Positions 56,916 through 64,000 of a stretch of DNA of 64,000 nt are shown piece after piece. The notes below the pieces were generated by a model. That model worked only from the letters and a program-made list of their open reading frames with translations, did not search any database and was not told the DNA's origin. Source of the DNA: Burkholderia sp. NRF60-BP8 (GTDB lineage Bacteria > Pseudomonadota > Gammaproteobacteria > Burkholderiales > Burkholderiaceae). The stretch covers positions 1,426,001 to 1,490,000 of the forward strand of contig NZ_CP013372.1 of the NCBI RefSeq assembly GCF_001522585.2. The letters are read 5' to 3'. How positions within the stretch are numbered: position 1 is the first letter of the stretch; the number at the start of each line of letters is the position of its first letter. The position numbers and the translations under genes are program-made.

Positions 56916-57081
56916 GGTGCAATCCTCCGTACCCCGATCTCCGGATGGTACCCGCGACACAGCGCACGCCGGCACGCGCGGGCAGGATCGGGCAAGAACG
57001 CGGCCGGTTCCGGCATTCAGCGGATGCGCCGGCCGCCGTACGCTTGCCGCTGTTCGTCACCTACTTGGCCAGGAGCACAGC

Positions 57082-57861
57082 ATGACAACAGCACACCCTG
57101 CAGCGTCCGCCCCGAAGATCGCCGTCCTCACCGGCGGCAGCCGCGGGCTCGGCCGCAACACCGTGCTTCATCTCGCGCAGCGCGGCGTGCGTTCGATCTT
57201 CACGTATCGCTCGAATCGCGCGGAAGCCGATCGCGTCGCCGCGCTGACCGCAGAAGCCGGACAACCGGCGCTCGCGCTGCCGCTCGATACGGGCGACATC
57301 GCCACGTTCGACCGCTTCGCCGAACAGCTTCGCGACGCCCTGTCAGGCTGGGGCGCCGAGCGCTTCGATTTCCTCGTCAACAATGCGGGCACATCGCATC
57401 ACGCGCCGATCGCCGAGACGACCGAGGCCGACCTCGACGCGCTCTATCGTGTGCACTTCAAGGGCGTGTTCTTTCTCACGCAGACGCTGCTGCCGCTGAT
57501 CCGCGACGGCGGCCGCATCGTGAACGTGTCGTCCGGCCTCACGCGCGTCTCGGTGCCCGGCAGCGCAGCGTACGGATCGATGAAGGGCGCGGTCGAGGTG
57601 CTGACGCGCTATCTGGCCAAGGAGCTGGGCCCGCGCCGCATCGCGGTGAACGTCGTCGCGCCGGGCGCGGTGGCGACCGATTTCAGCGGCGGAATGGTGC
57701 GCGACAATCCCGACGTGAATCGACGGATCGCGGAATGGACGGCGCTCGGCCGCGTGGGCGAGCCGGACGACATCGGGCCGATGATCGCGTCGCTGCTGTC
57801 GGACGACAACCGCTGGGTCAATGCGCAGCGCATCGAGGTGTCGGGCGGGATAGCGCTCTGA
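57082..57861 (+). CDS. Short-chain dehydrogenase/reductase
   Basis: A 259-residue SDR with TGGSRGLG (NAD(P)-binding, near the N-terminus), NNAG and the catalytic YGSMK. The classical SDR fold acts on alcohols, ketones or sugars; substrate unknown. AGGAG at 57071-57075 supports ATG 57082. Divergent from the AraC-type regulator, a common paired layout for inducible oxidoreductases. Confidence 0.9.
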   Translation: MTTAHPAASAPKIAVLTGGSRGLGRNTVLHLAQRGVRSIFTYRSNRAEADRVAALTAEAGQPALALPLDTGDIATFDRFAEQLRDALSGWGAERFDFLVNNAGTSHHAPIAETTEADLDALYRVHFKGVFFLTQTLLPLIRDGGRIVNVSSGLTRVSVPGSAAYGSMKGAVEVLTRYLAKELGPRRIAVNVVAPGAVATDFSGGMVRDNPDVNRRIAEWTALGRVGEPDDIGPMIASLLSDDNRWVNAQRIEVSGGIAL

Positions 57862-57942
57862 GCAGCGACTTTCGTCGATCGGCCCGATACGATCGGCGCA
57901 CTTTCAATCAAAACGCCCTGCCGGTCCGCCGGGAGGGTGTTT

Positions 57943-57966
57943 CGTTTTGGTTCCAGGACCAAAACG
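57943..57966. promoter_or_regulatory. Palindrome upstream of a hydrolase remnant
   Basis: CGTTTTGGT-N6-ACCAAAACG, perfect 9-bp arms, in the gap after the SDR gene. It precedes a degraded alpha/beta-hydrolase fragment by about 40 bp. It looks like a functional operator left without an intact target (inference). Confidence 0.5.
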
Positions 57967-58007
57967 ACACGACTTCATCGATGACGTGCGCGGGCTCGAC
58001 ACGCTAA

Positions 58008-58197
58008 CTGGTGATCGTCGGCGACAAGGACCCAAGGTTCGACGCAGCGGCGATGCAGGCGACGTTTTTTGCATGACATGCGGTCGCACGGCTCGGGACG
58101 ATGCCGAATTGCCAGCATTACCCGATGCACGAATGTCCGCCGTATTTCGCGATGGTGATCGAGGATTTCCTGCGGGACGCGCCGCCTGAGCGTGGAA
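58008..58197 (+). pseudogene. Alpha/beta-hydrolase C-terminal remnant with internal stop
   Basis: One frame reads LVIVGDKDPRFDAAAMQATFFA, a TGA stop at 58074-58076, then in the same frame HAVARLGTMPNCQHYPMHE and CPPYFAMVIEDFLRD. This is the usual end of an alpha/beta hydrolase: the last strand with its acidic residue, the catalytic His, and the terminal helix. The TGA falls where relatives have a Trp codon. The N-terminal two thirds, including the nucleophile, are missing. Confidence 0.6.
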
Positions 58198-58365
58198 CAC
58201 GCGCGGCGCCGATAAAGGCGGGAGACGTAGAAGAAGCCAACGCGGCGCGACGGCGCCGCCGGCAATCGGCGAACGGCACGCCGTGCGCCGTTCATCCGGT
58301 TCGTCCGGCCATGCGGCCGAACAGGTGTCGGCCGGTACGCGCGGATACGCACCGGTCGTGGCCGC

Positions 58366-58629
58366 TCAGCTGCGCGGCTGGCCGCTTCGCGGCGGACGCG
58401 GCGAGTTCGCGTCCTTGTGCCGGAAGTTGATGCGGCCCTTGGTGAGGTCGTACATCGACAGTTCCAGCGTCACGCGATCACCGGCGAGAATGCGGATGTG
58501 GTTCTTGCGCATGCGGCCCGACGCGTACGCGCCGACCACGACGCCGTTTTCCAGCGTGACACGGTATTTGCTGTCCGGCAGCACTTCGTCGACGATTCCG
58601 TCCAGTTCCAGCAGTTCTTCTTTTGCCAA
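58366..58629 (-). CDS. infA: Translation initiation factor IF-1 (second copy)
   Basis: An 87-residue S1/OB-fold protein matching IF-1 ([50 protein letters not shown]). The C-terminus is extended past the usual 72 residues and is basic, as in the second infA of Burkholderia. The only start that fits the family is TTG 58629, preceded by GGAGGA (complement of 58635-58640). IF-1 binds the ribosomal A site during initiation. It lies near a cold-shock gene on the same strand. Confidence 0.92.
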   Translation of the reverse strand: MAKEELLELDGIVDEVLPDSKYRVTLENGVVVGAYASGRMRKNHIRILAGDRVTLELSMYDLTKGRINFRHKDANSPRPPRSGQPRS

Positions 58630-58964
58630 ACCAATTCCTCCAGACAAGGTGATTGACCGCGGCCGCGGCGATTGCCCGGCGCCGGCTCCCGCAAACGGGA
58701 CGGCGGCCGGCAGGCGACCGGGATCGGTTCGTTCAGACGGGCCACTGGCCTGTCTTGCGATCGGAGCCCGGCGCGCTGCGGCGTTCGGGCGGTCGGTGGC
58801 GGCGGCGCAATGCGCGCCGCGCAAGTCGGGACCGCGCCGGCTACGGGGCATGGCGGCGGCCTGCTCGGGTTGATGCGTTGAAGCGGTGATGCGCTGGCGA
58901 AGCGCCAGGCGCTTCGCGAGGGCGTTGCGTCGCACGCGGGTCACGCATGCGATGAGGGAGGCGT

Positions 58965-59005
58965 CACGACCGATGCATCGTGAATGTCGCGATGCATCGG
59001 TCGTG
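58965..59005. repeat. Perfect 16-bp inverted repeat between cspA-like gene and infA
   Basis: CACGACCGATGCATCG and its exact complement are separated by 9 nt. Each arm contains the palindrome CGATGCATCG. It lies 93 bp past the stop of the cold-shock gene, so it may end or stabilise that transcript. Confidence 0.6.
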
Positions 59006-59097
59006 CGCATCGGAACGCACAGGCCGCCGTCATGCGGCGCCCCGCGCGATACTCCATCCGGCATCGGCCGCCGCTCGGCGACCGCTGCCGATGCGGC

Positions 59098-59301
59098 TTA
59101 CTGCGGCGTGATGTTCGACGCTTGCAGACCCTTCGGGCCGCGCTTCACTTCGAAGCTGACCTTCTGGCCTTCGGCCAGGGTCTTGAAGCCCGTGCCGCGA
59201 ATTTCCGAGAAATGGGCGAACAGATCGTCGCCGCCGTTGTCCGGGGAAATGAAACCAAAGCCCTTGGTTTCGTTGAACCACTTGACGGTACCGGTATCCA
59301 C
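59098..59301 (-). CDS. cspA: CspA-family cold-shock protein
   Basis: A 67-residue cold-shock domain protein with both RNA-binding motifs (KGFGFISP and DLFAHFSEI). It binds single-stranded nucleic acid and acts as an RNA chaperone. The GTG start at 59301 follows AAGGAAG (complement of 59307-59313) and gives the typical [10 protein letters not shown]-terminus. The AT-richer DNA upstream would form a long 5' leader, as in known cspA genes. Confidence 0.95.
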   Translation of the reverse strand: MDTGTVKWFNETKGFGFISPDNGGDDLFAHFSEIRGTGFKTLAEGQKVSFEVKRGPKGLQASNITPQ

Positions 59302-59708
59302 AAATACTTCCTTAATACAAATAATTGAACATGCGCCCGCGACGGGCACAGAAAGAATCAAAGAGGGAGAGACCAACGACTGCCGCACGGTGTGCGGCCA
59401 ATGATGAGCAATCGGACTTCTTGACGACTTCGGTCTCGGACACTACGCGGTAACGGCCGCCTCGTCAAGTTATTTTGATGCGGCGCACAAGCGCGGACCT
59501 TCAGGCGCCGTCAACGAGGCCGGCCGGTCGAGCGTGTGACATCGCGTGACATCGTCTGTCGGGACGGGAGCATGGACGCCAAGAGGCGGAGTTGCGCCGC
59601 GAAAGCACGCCGGCGGAGGATTCGGTGGGTGCCCGGCGTGCGATATGTGGCGGCGGCGTCGAGCCGGCCACGGGAGCGAGGCGTCCTGCACTAGCCTGGT
59701 AGCCGGCA
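59302..59708. other. Cold-shock gene leader and spacer
   Basis: About 400 bp without a gene. The first 180 bp are AT-richer and probably contain the cold-shock promoter and untranslated leader. Confidence 0.4.
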
Positions 59709-59738
59709 GCCGCCCGACTTCGCACGACGGCGGGCGGC
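59709..59738 (-). terminator. Hairpin after the toxin gene
   Basis: GCCGCCCG/CGGGCGGC stem, 14-nt loop, 10 bp beyond the toxin stop codon. No T-tract. Confidence 0.4.
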
Positions 59739-59748
59739 AGCCGCGACG

Positions 59749-60165
59749 CTAGTCGAACGGATTCAGCAACCGGACGCCGGTGCGGGCGAAATCGTCGACG
59801 TTGCGCGTGACGACCGTCAGATCGTTGATCAGCGCGGTGGCTGCGATCAGCTTGTCGAGTTCGTGCGTCGGATCGGGCACGCGCAAGTGCCCCCACATCT
59901 GGCTGATCTCGATATCGACCGGCAGGATGTTCGGCGCATAGCCGGACAGGATCATCGCGATCCAGGCCTCGAGCGCCGACGCCTGGCTGTGATCGCCGCG
60001 ATGACGGATCAGATCGACGCCGCGCCGCAACTCGGCCACCGTCACGACCGACAGGTAAAGCGGGCTCGCGTCGGCTTCGGCCTGCCTGAAGAATGCCCGC
60101 ACGCCGCGGTTGGTGCGCTTGCCTTTCCTGATTTCGCTGATGACGTTCGTATCAATCAAAAACAC
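59749..60165 (-). CDS. PIN-domain toxin, FitB/VapC-like
   Basis: A 138-residue PIN-domain ribonuclease. Acidic active-site residues are seen at FLIDTNVISE (Asp5), in the ELRRG region, at DKLIAATA and TRNVDDF. GTG 60165 overlaps the end of the antitoxin gene (stop at 60154-60152) and follows AGGCGAGG. A toxin of this class cleaves RNA when free of its antitoxin. Its partner is the adjacent FitA-like protein. Confidence 0.88.
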   Translation of the reverse strand: MFLIDTNVISEIRKGKRTNRGVRAFFRQAEADASPLYLSVVTVAELRRGVDLIRHRGDHSQASALEAWIAMILSGYAPNILPVDIEISQMWGHLRVPDPTHELDKLIAATALINDLTVVTRNVDDFARTGVRLLNPFD

Positions 60166-60388
60166 GCCGGACCTCGCCTGAATCCTGAACACGTTGAAAA
60201 TCCGCGTCTTCGCCGACCTCCGGCATGCTCATCAGCACTTGCGCGAAAGTCCGCCGCTTCGGCCGGCCGAGCGCGTCGGCCAGAATGGCTCGATGTTCGG
60301 CCTCGGCGCTCCTGCCATTGGCCGCGGCCTGCTCGCGCAGGCTTTGAACGATAGTGTCATCCACGTTACGCACCAGAAGATTTGCCAT
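60152..60388 (-). CDS. Ribbon-helix-helix antitoxin, FitA/VapB-like
   Basis: A 78-residue protein with an N-terminal ribbon-helix-helix (MANLLVRNVDDTIVQSLREQ) and GRSAEAEHRAILADAL, typical of FitA-like antitoxins. The C-terminal tail would clamp the toxin. GGAGGG (complement of 60393-60398) supports ATG 60388. The gene overlaps the toxin gene by 14 bp, so both are made from one transcript, and it probably represses its own promoter through palindromes just upstream. Confidence 0.88.
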   Translation of the reverse strand: MANLLVRNVDDTIVQSLREQAAANGRSAEAEHRAILADALGRPKRRTFAQVLMSMPEVGEDADFQRVQDSGEVRRVFD

Positions 60389-60407
60389 GAGTCCCTCCGT
60401 CCAGAAT

Positions 60408-60424
60408 TGCTATCAATGATAGCA
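60408..60424. promoter_or_regulatory. Antitoxin operator palindrome
   Basis: TGCTATCA-A-TGATAGCA, a 17-bp palindrome 20-36 bp upstream of the antitoxin ATG. The half-site is the one I recall for the FitA operator of Neisseria. A further half-site, TGCTATCA, lies at 60448-60455. Confidence 0.7.
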
Positions 60425-60455
60425 CCATGACGGTGAATTGCAAGCATTGCTATCA

Positions 60456-60873
60456 CCCTCATGGCCGGACGGCCCCGAGTTGGCGCGGACCCGCGGCAGC
60501 CGACGACAAGCATTTCGTCCATCTCCACCGCCGGTCCGACGCATCGAACTGCTGTCGCTCAAGGTAAGCCCGCGCGGGACGATGCGGAAGCCGGCCGGAT
60601 GGCCAGTCGCGCGCCATCGATCACGACGCCTGGCCGGCGAGGAACGGGATTTGCGATGCAGGCACCGTCGGCGACATGCGTCACAAATCCGGGCGTCGCC
60701 TCGATTCGCGCTGAAACATCGTGTTGCACAACCGGCCGCGACCGTCGCCATCGTTTGGTACCATCGGATCACAAGACCGGCGATCGAACGCCGTGCGAAG
60801 CGCGCAGAAGACCTTGCATCGACGCGGACCATCCGTGCCTGAAATCCCGATCTAAGACACGAGACGCTCTTCA
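60456..60873. other. Intergenic, nothing recognised
   Basis: About 420 bp between the antitoxin operator and the acyltransferase gene. Open frames exist but show no domain or ribosome site. Confidence 0.4.
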
Positions 60874-62100
60874 GTGGACTTCGTTACGCCCTCTCTGGAA
60901 ATCCTGTTCTCCCCGACACCCGACAAACTCTACTTCCCGGCATGCGTGGCGGCCGTGGCGATCATCGCGTGGCTGGTTGCCCGACACGTGCCGTTCTACC
61001 GATCGGCCGTCGACAAGTCGCTGTCGATGCGCTATCGCAATCTCGACGGGTTTCGCGGCCTGCTGGCCACGTCCGTGGTCTTCCATCATTTCGCGTGCAA
61101 CCAGGCGTTGCTGTCGACCGGCGTCTGGGGCGCCGGCACCGACTTCCTGCGTAATCTCGGGACGATTCCCGTCGCGATGTTCTTCATGGTCACCGGGCTG
61201 CTGTTCTGGGAACGCGCATGCAGAGGCACACTCGACGTGCGGGCCTTCTTCGTCGGACGCGTGCGACGCCTCGCGCCGCTCTATCTGTTTTACGCGGCCG
61301 TCATCGTCGTCTGCACGCTTTACTGGTTTCCCCGCCATGCCGTCGGCGCACCTGTGCAGCTGCTGGCCGACCTGCTCAAGACCGTTTCGCTCGGCTGGTT
61401 CGGCGCGTTCCCGATCAACGGGGCGCAGCGCACCCCGTATCTGAGCGGCGTCTGGTGGACCCTCGCCTACGAATGGCGGTTCTACGTCGCCGTTCCGTTT
61501 CTGGCGTGGTTCGTCGCCACGCGTGCGTGGCGCAAGCTGCTTGCGCTCGCGATCGTCACGGCCTGCGCGGCGCTGTTCGGGCCGCCCGGCGGCATGGCGC
61601 TGCTGTTCGCGTTCGGCGCGGTGGCCTACGAGGTGTCGCGGCACCCCGCGGTCCGTGCGCGGCTCGCCACGAAACCGGCGGCGACGGTCGCGCTGCTGAT
61701 TCTCGCGATGTCTCCGTCTCCCGCCGAACGGTATTCGATCGAGGGTGCACTGCCGCTGCTTCCGGTGTTTCTCTGCATCGCCAGCGGAAACACGTTCTAC
61801 GGCGTGCTCAAGACCCGGCCGCTCGCGCTGCTCGGCACCGCCAGTTTCAGCATCTACATGATCCACATGGTGATCGTGTACATGATCGTTCACGCGTTCA
61901 ACAACTTCGTTTTCCCGATCAATTCTGTCGACGATTCGGGCATCTGGGCGCTCGCGCTGGCGTGCGCGCTGGCTGCCGTCTTCTGTGCGCTGCTGACTTA
62001 CCGCTACGTCGAGCATCCGTTCATCGCCAAGCGCCACGACGCCCGCCCGGCACGCCGCGCGGCGGAGCCCGCTCGCGAGCGTCAAACGGTCACGCCGTGA
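60874..62100 (+). CDS. Acyltransferase family 3 (OafA-like) membrane protein
   Basis: A 408-residue integral membrane acyltransferase with about ten hydrophobic segments. The family signature is present as RYRNLDGFRGLLATSVVFHHF (Arg and His implicated in catalysis) and PVAMFFMVTGLLFWERA. Such proteins add acetyl or other acyl groups to surface polysaccharides or lipids. GTG 60874 starts the frame; the ribosome site is weak. No glycan genes are adjacent, so the target is unknown. Confidence 0.87.
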   Translation: MDFVTPSLEILFSPTPDKLYFPACVAAVAIIAWLVARHVPFYRSAVDKSLSMRYRNLDGFRGLLATSVVFHHFACNQALLSTGVWGAGTDFLRNLGTIPVAMFFMVTGLLFWERACRGTLDVRAFFVGRVRRLAPLYLFYAAVIVVCTLYWFPRHAVGAPVQLLADLLKTVSLGWFGAFPINGAQRTPYLSGVWWTLAYEWRFYVAVPFLAWFVATRAWRKLLALAIVTACAALFGPPGGMALLFAFGAVAYEVSRHPAVRARLATKPAATVALLILAMSPSPAERYSIEGALPLLPVFLCIASGNTFYGVLKTRPLALLGTASFSIYMIHMVIVYMIVHAFNNFVFPINSVDDSGIWALALACALAAVFCALLTYRYVEHPFIAKRHDARPARRAAEPARERQTVTP

Positions 62101-62111
62101 CCCGTGCGCGC

Positions 62112-62771
62112 TCAGAAACGGTACGAGATGCCGATCTGCAGGACCGGATACCACCGATAGCGCGACATCATCTGCCGCAGCGAGTCGAGCCCGCTCGCGA
62201 TCAGCACCTGGCTCTTCGCCGGTCCGGCCGCCGCGGCCAGTGCCGGCGACAGCGTGTACGAACATTTCGGTATCCCGTACGCGACGCCGACATCGGCAAC
62301 GAACCCGAGCCCTTTCGACGCCGGCCGATGCCCGTAGCCGATTCCGACATACGGCATCACGGTCGGATAACGCGCTTGCGCGACCGCGTACATACCCGGA
62401 AGTGCCGGATAACGCTTGCCGCCGAATACGTAGGTTCCGTTGGTCGGTACGGACATGCCGTGAAGCTCGTCGTCGTTGAAGCGCAACCCGAGCGTCGCGC
62501 GAAAGCCGCTGCCTCGCCACGGAAAGATATCGGCATACAGGCCGCCCTGGCGCAGCTTCAGGTCGTCCTGATAGCGGTTGCCGGCCACCGTGAAGTCATG
62601 CGTCAGATTGATCGCGTTGAATTCCGCGTGCGCGCCCAGCATCGAATTGAAGCTCACGGCCGCCCCGATGCCGACGCCCTGCGTGCCGCCCTGCAGGTAG
62701 ATTTCCTGCGCGTGCGCGCTCGCGACGAACATCGCCGCGACCGCTGCCCATTGATTCACCGTCGTTTTCAC
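62112..62771 (-). CDS. Outer-membrane beta-barrel protein
   Basis: A 219-residue protein with a Sec signal ending at AHAQ, alternating beta-strand pattern and a C-terminal Phe after Tyr-Arg (GISYRF), the outer-membrane insertion signal. GTG 62771 follows GGGGAGG with good spacing. No named family recognised; perhaps a small porin-like or OmpW-like barrel. It is convergent with the acyltransferase gene, 11 bp apart. Confidence 0.7.
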   Translation of the reverse strand: MKTTVNQWAAVAAMFVASAHAQEIYLQGGTQGVGIGAAVSFNSMLGAHAEFNAINLTHDFTVAGNRYQDDLKLRQGGLYADIFPWRGSGFRATLGLRFNDDELHGMSVPTNGTYVFGGKRYPALPGMYAVAQARYPTVMPYVGIGYGHRPASKGLGFVADVGVAYGIPKCSYTLSPALAAAAGPAKSQVLIASGLDSLRQMMSRYRWYPVLQIGISYRF

Positions 62772-63615
62772 GGGCGCCTCCCCCGACATGTGCCGGGCGC
62801 GACGCGACCCACACGCGACCTTCGTCGCGATGCGCGATGCGAACCCCGGCACGACACCTTGCAAGCACGCTTGCTGTTCGACGGATCGGGGGCGCGTTGC
62901 GCGGTGCGCGTGACCGATACGACACGCGCCGCGCAGGCGCCGTGGCACACGACGCGCGCGACCCGATCCGGTTCCCCGTTTGTTTCGATGTCGTTACATG
63001 CCGTCGATGCGCGGATCGTTCTGGCGAAGTTCGTCTGCGTCGGCGGCATCGGGTGAACCGCAAAGGGCGTGCCATGCGGCGCCGACCGAAGCGGGAAAAG
63101 CGCCATCCGTTGGAACGGGTAGTGGCGCGAGTCGCAATCGAGAGGAAATGTTTCATGAACGTATCCGTATTCGGCGAGCGACGCCGAAACACGCGATGCG
63201 TCGTCTTGCGCGTCGACCGCGTAGCGATGACGCGATGCCCGCGGAGCGAAGCCGGACGGCCGTCAGCGCACGCGCGCTGCCGTTGCGATCGATCGCATAC
63301 GGAACGACGCATTGAAAATGCGTTGCAAAAATGCAGCTTCGTTCCGGGTGCAAGCGTCGCCGATGCACGATCCGGCGCGACGAGGCACGATGAATACCGA
63401 TGCATGCGCATGCATCTTGTCCGGTCACGCGCGACGTGCCGCGCGAGCCCGGTCGGCTCACGTCGTGCGACGGCGTCGAACGGAAGCGGAAAGCCGGATC
63501 ATGTCCCCGATGCAGTTGGCGAGATCGCTTCCCGACAACCGGCGGAATCGGTACCATCGAGCGGGCGCCGCACGACCATGCACCGGCGCCCGCCCCTCGT
63601 ACCACCGATTTCGCC
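62772..63615. other. Long intergenic region upstream of an MFS gene
   Basis: About 840 bp with no recognised gene. It should contain the promoters of the outer-membrane protein gene and of the MFS gene. Confidence 0.4.
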
Positions 63616-64000
63616 ATGTCCCGGGAACCCACACATTCCGTGTTGCTCTGGATCGTCGCCGCTGCCTTCTTCATGCAGTCGCTCGATACGACGATCGTCA
63701 ACACCGCGTTGCCCTCGATCGCACAAAGCCTGCATGCGTCGCCGCTCGCGATGCAGCCCGTCGTGGTCGTCTACACGCTGACGATGGCGATGCTCACGCC
63801 AGCCTCAGGCTGGCTCGCCGACCGGTTCGGCACGCGCCGCGTATTCTCGGTCGCGATCCTCGTGTTCGTGCTCGCGTCGATCGGCTGCGCGGCGTCGCAC
63901 ACGCTCGGCCAGCTCGTCGTCGCGCGCGCCGTGCAAGGCATCGGCGGCTCGATGCTGCTGCCGATCGGGCGGCTCGCCGTGCTGCGCCGCGTGCCGGGCG
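63616..64000 (+). CDS. MFS transporter, DHA2 type (MdtD-like), partial
   Basis: The first 128 residues of a DHA2-type efflux transporter, cut off by the window end. Seen are [17 protein letters not shown] (helix 1), [18 protein letters not shown] (motif A) and [17 protein letters not shown] (motif C region). ATG 63616 has a weak ribosome site. Closely resembles MdtD-type proteins; substrate unknown. Confidence 0.85.
   Translation, partial: MSREPTHSVLLWIVAAAFFMQSLDTTIVNTALPSIAQSLHASPLAMQPVVVVYTLTMAMLTPASGWLADRFGTRRVFSVAILVFVLASIGCAASHTLGQLVVARAVQGIGGSMLLPIGRLAVLRRVPG

Noticed and set aside
60871..62520. Long minus-strand open frame opposite the acyltransferase gene
   Set aside because: Antisense to a clear acyltransferase-3 protein; its residues are mostly Arg, Ala and Gly without domains.

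Overview
The window looks like chromosomal DNA of a Burkholderia species, most likely of the Burkholderia cepacia complex. The evidence is high GC with strong G/C preference at third codon positions, frequent GTG and TTG starts, and a gene set typical of that genus: a long-type isocitrate lyase, a GTP-dependent PEP carboxykinase, a second IF-1 gene next to a cold-shock gene, RdgC, a serine/threonine/glycine-repeat lipoprotein, and many luciferase-like monooxygenases and MFS pumps. I saw no rRNA, tRNA, insertion sequence, prophage or CRISPR array. The species call is inference.

Layout. 0-1 kb: a Pal-like lipoprotein and a 51-residue glycine-rich lipoprotein. 1-6 kb: a three-gene, translationally coupled operon for a periplasmic molybdenum hydroxylase (Tat-exported molybdopterin subunit, 2Fe-2S subunit, triheme lipo-cytochrome c). 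6-12.5 kb: a diguanylate cyclase, a DoeB-like deacylase, two zinc-ribbon proteins and RdgC. 13-20 kb: a plus-strand operon with a GNAT acetyltransferase, two related amino-acid-type binding proteins, two flavin monooxygenases and a fused ABC permease-ATPase. I read it as a candidate pathway for importing and dismantling S-substituted cysteines or similar organosulfur compounds. 20-22 kb: a minus-strand SsuD-like/SsuA-like pair. 22-24 kb: an alpha/beta hydrolase-MarR operon preceded by twin palindromes.

24-34 kb: a secreted Asp-box protein, a ZnuD-like receptor with a Zur-like box, a chemoreceptor, trehalose-6-phosphate synthase and an FtsH paralogue. 34-43 kb: an acid phosphatase-like lipoprotein, PEP carboxykinase and isocitrate lyase (gluconeogenesis and glyoxylate shunt), a YbaK protein, a YheO-type regulator and a threonine/serine dehydratase. 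43-49 kb: a cobalamin riboswitch with a BtuB-like receptor, a divergent LysE exporter/Lrp regulator pair, and a lipoprotein carrying a 15-nt minisatellite. 49-52 kb: a CusF-DUF2182-DUF1326 cluster and small membrane proteins. 52-58 kb: an MFS pump, a phosphoesterase with a small coupled partner, an AraC regulator divergent from a short-chain dehydrogenase, and an alpha/beta-hydrolase remnant. 58-64 kb: IF-1 and CspA, a FitAB/VapBC toxin-antitoxin pair, an acyltransferase, an outer-membrane barrel protein, and the start of a second MFS pump cut by the window edge.

The least expected signals are these: an 18-bp operator (TATTTC-N6-GAAATA) shared by the molybdenum hydroxylase promoter and the hydrolase-MarR promoter; the organosulfur operon; FitA-type operator half-sites; and the relic hydrolase behind an apparently orphaned operator.
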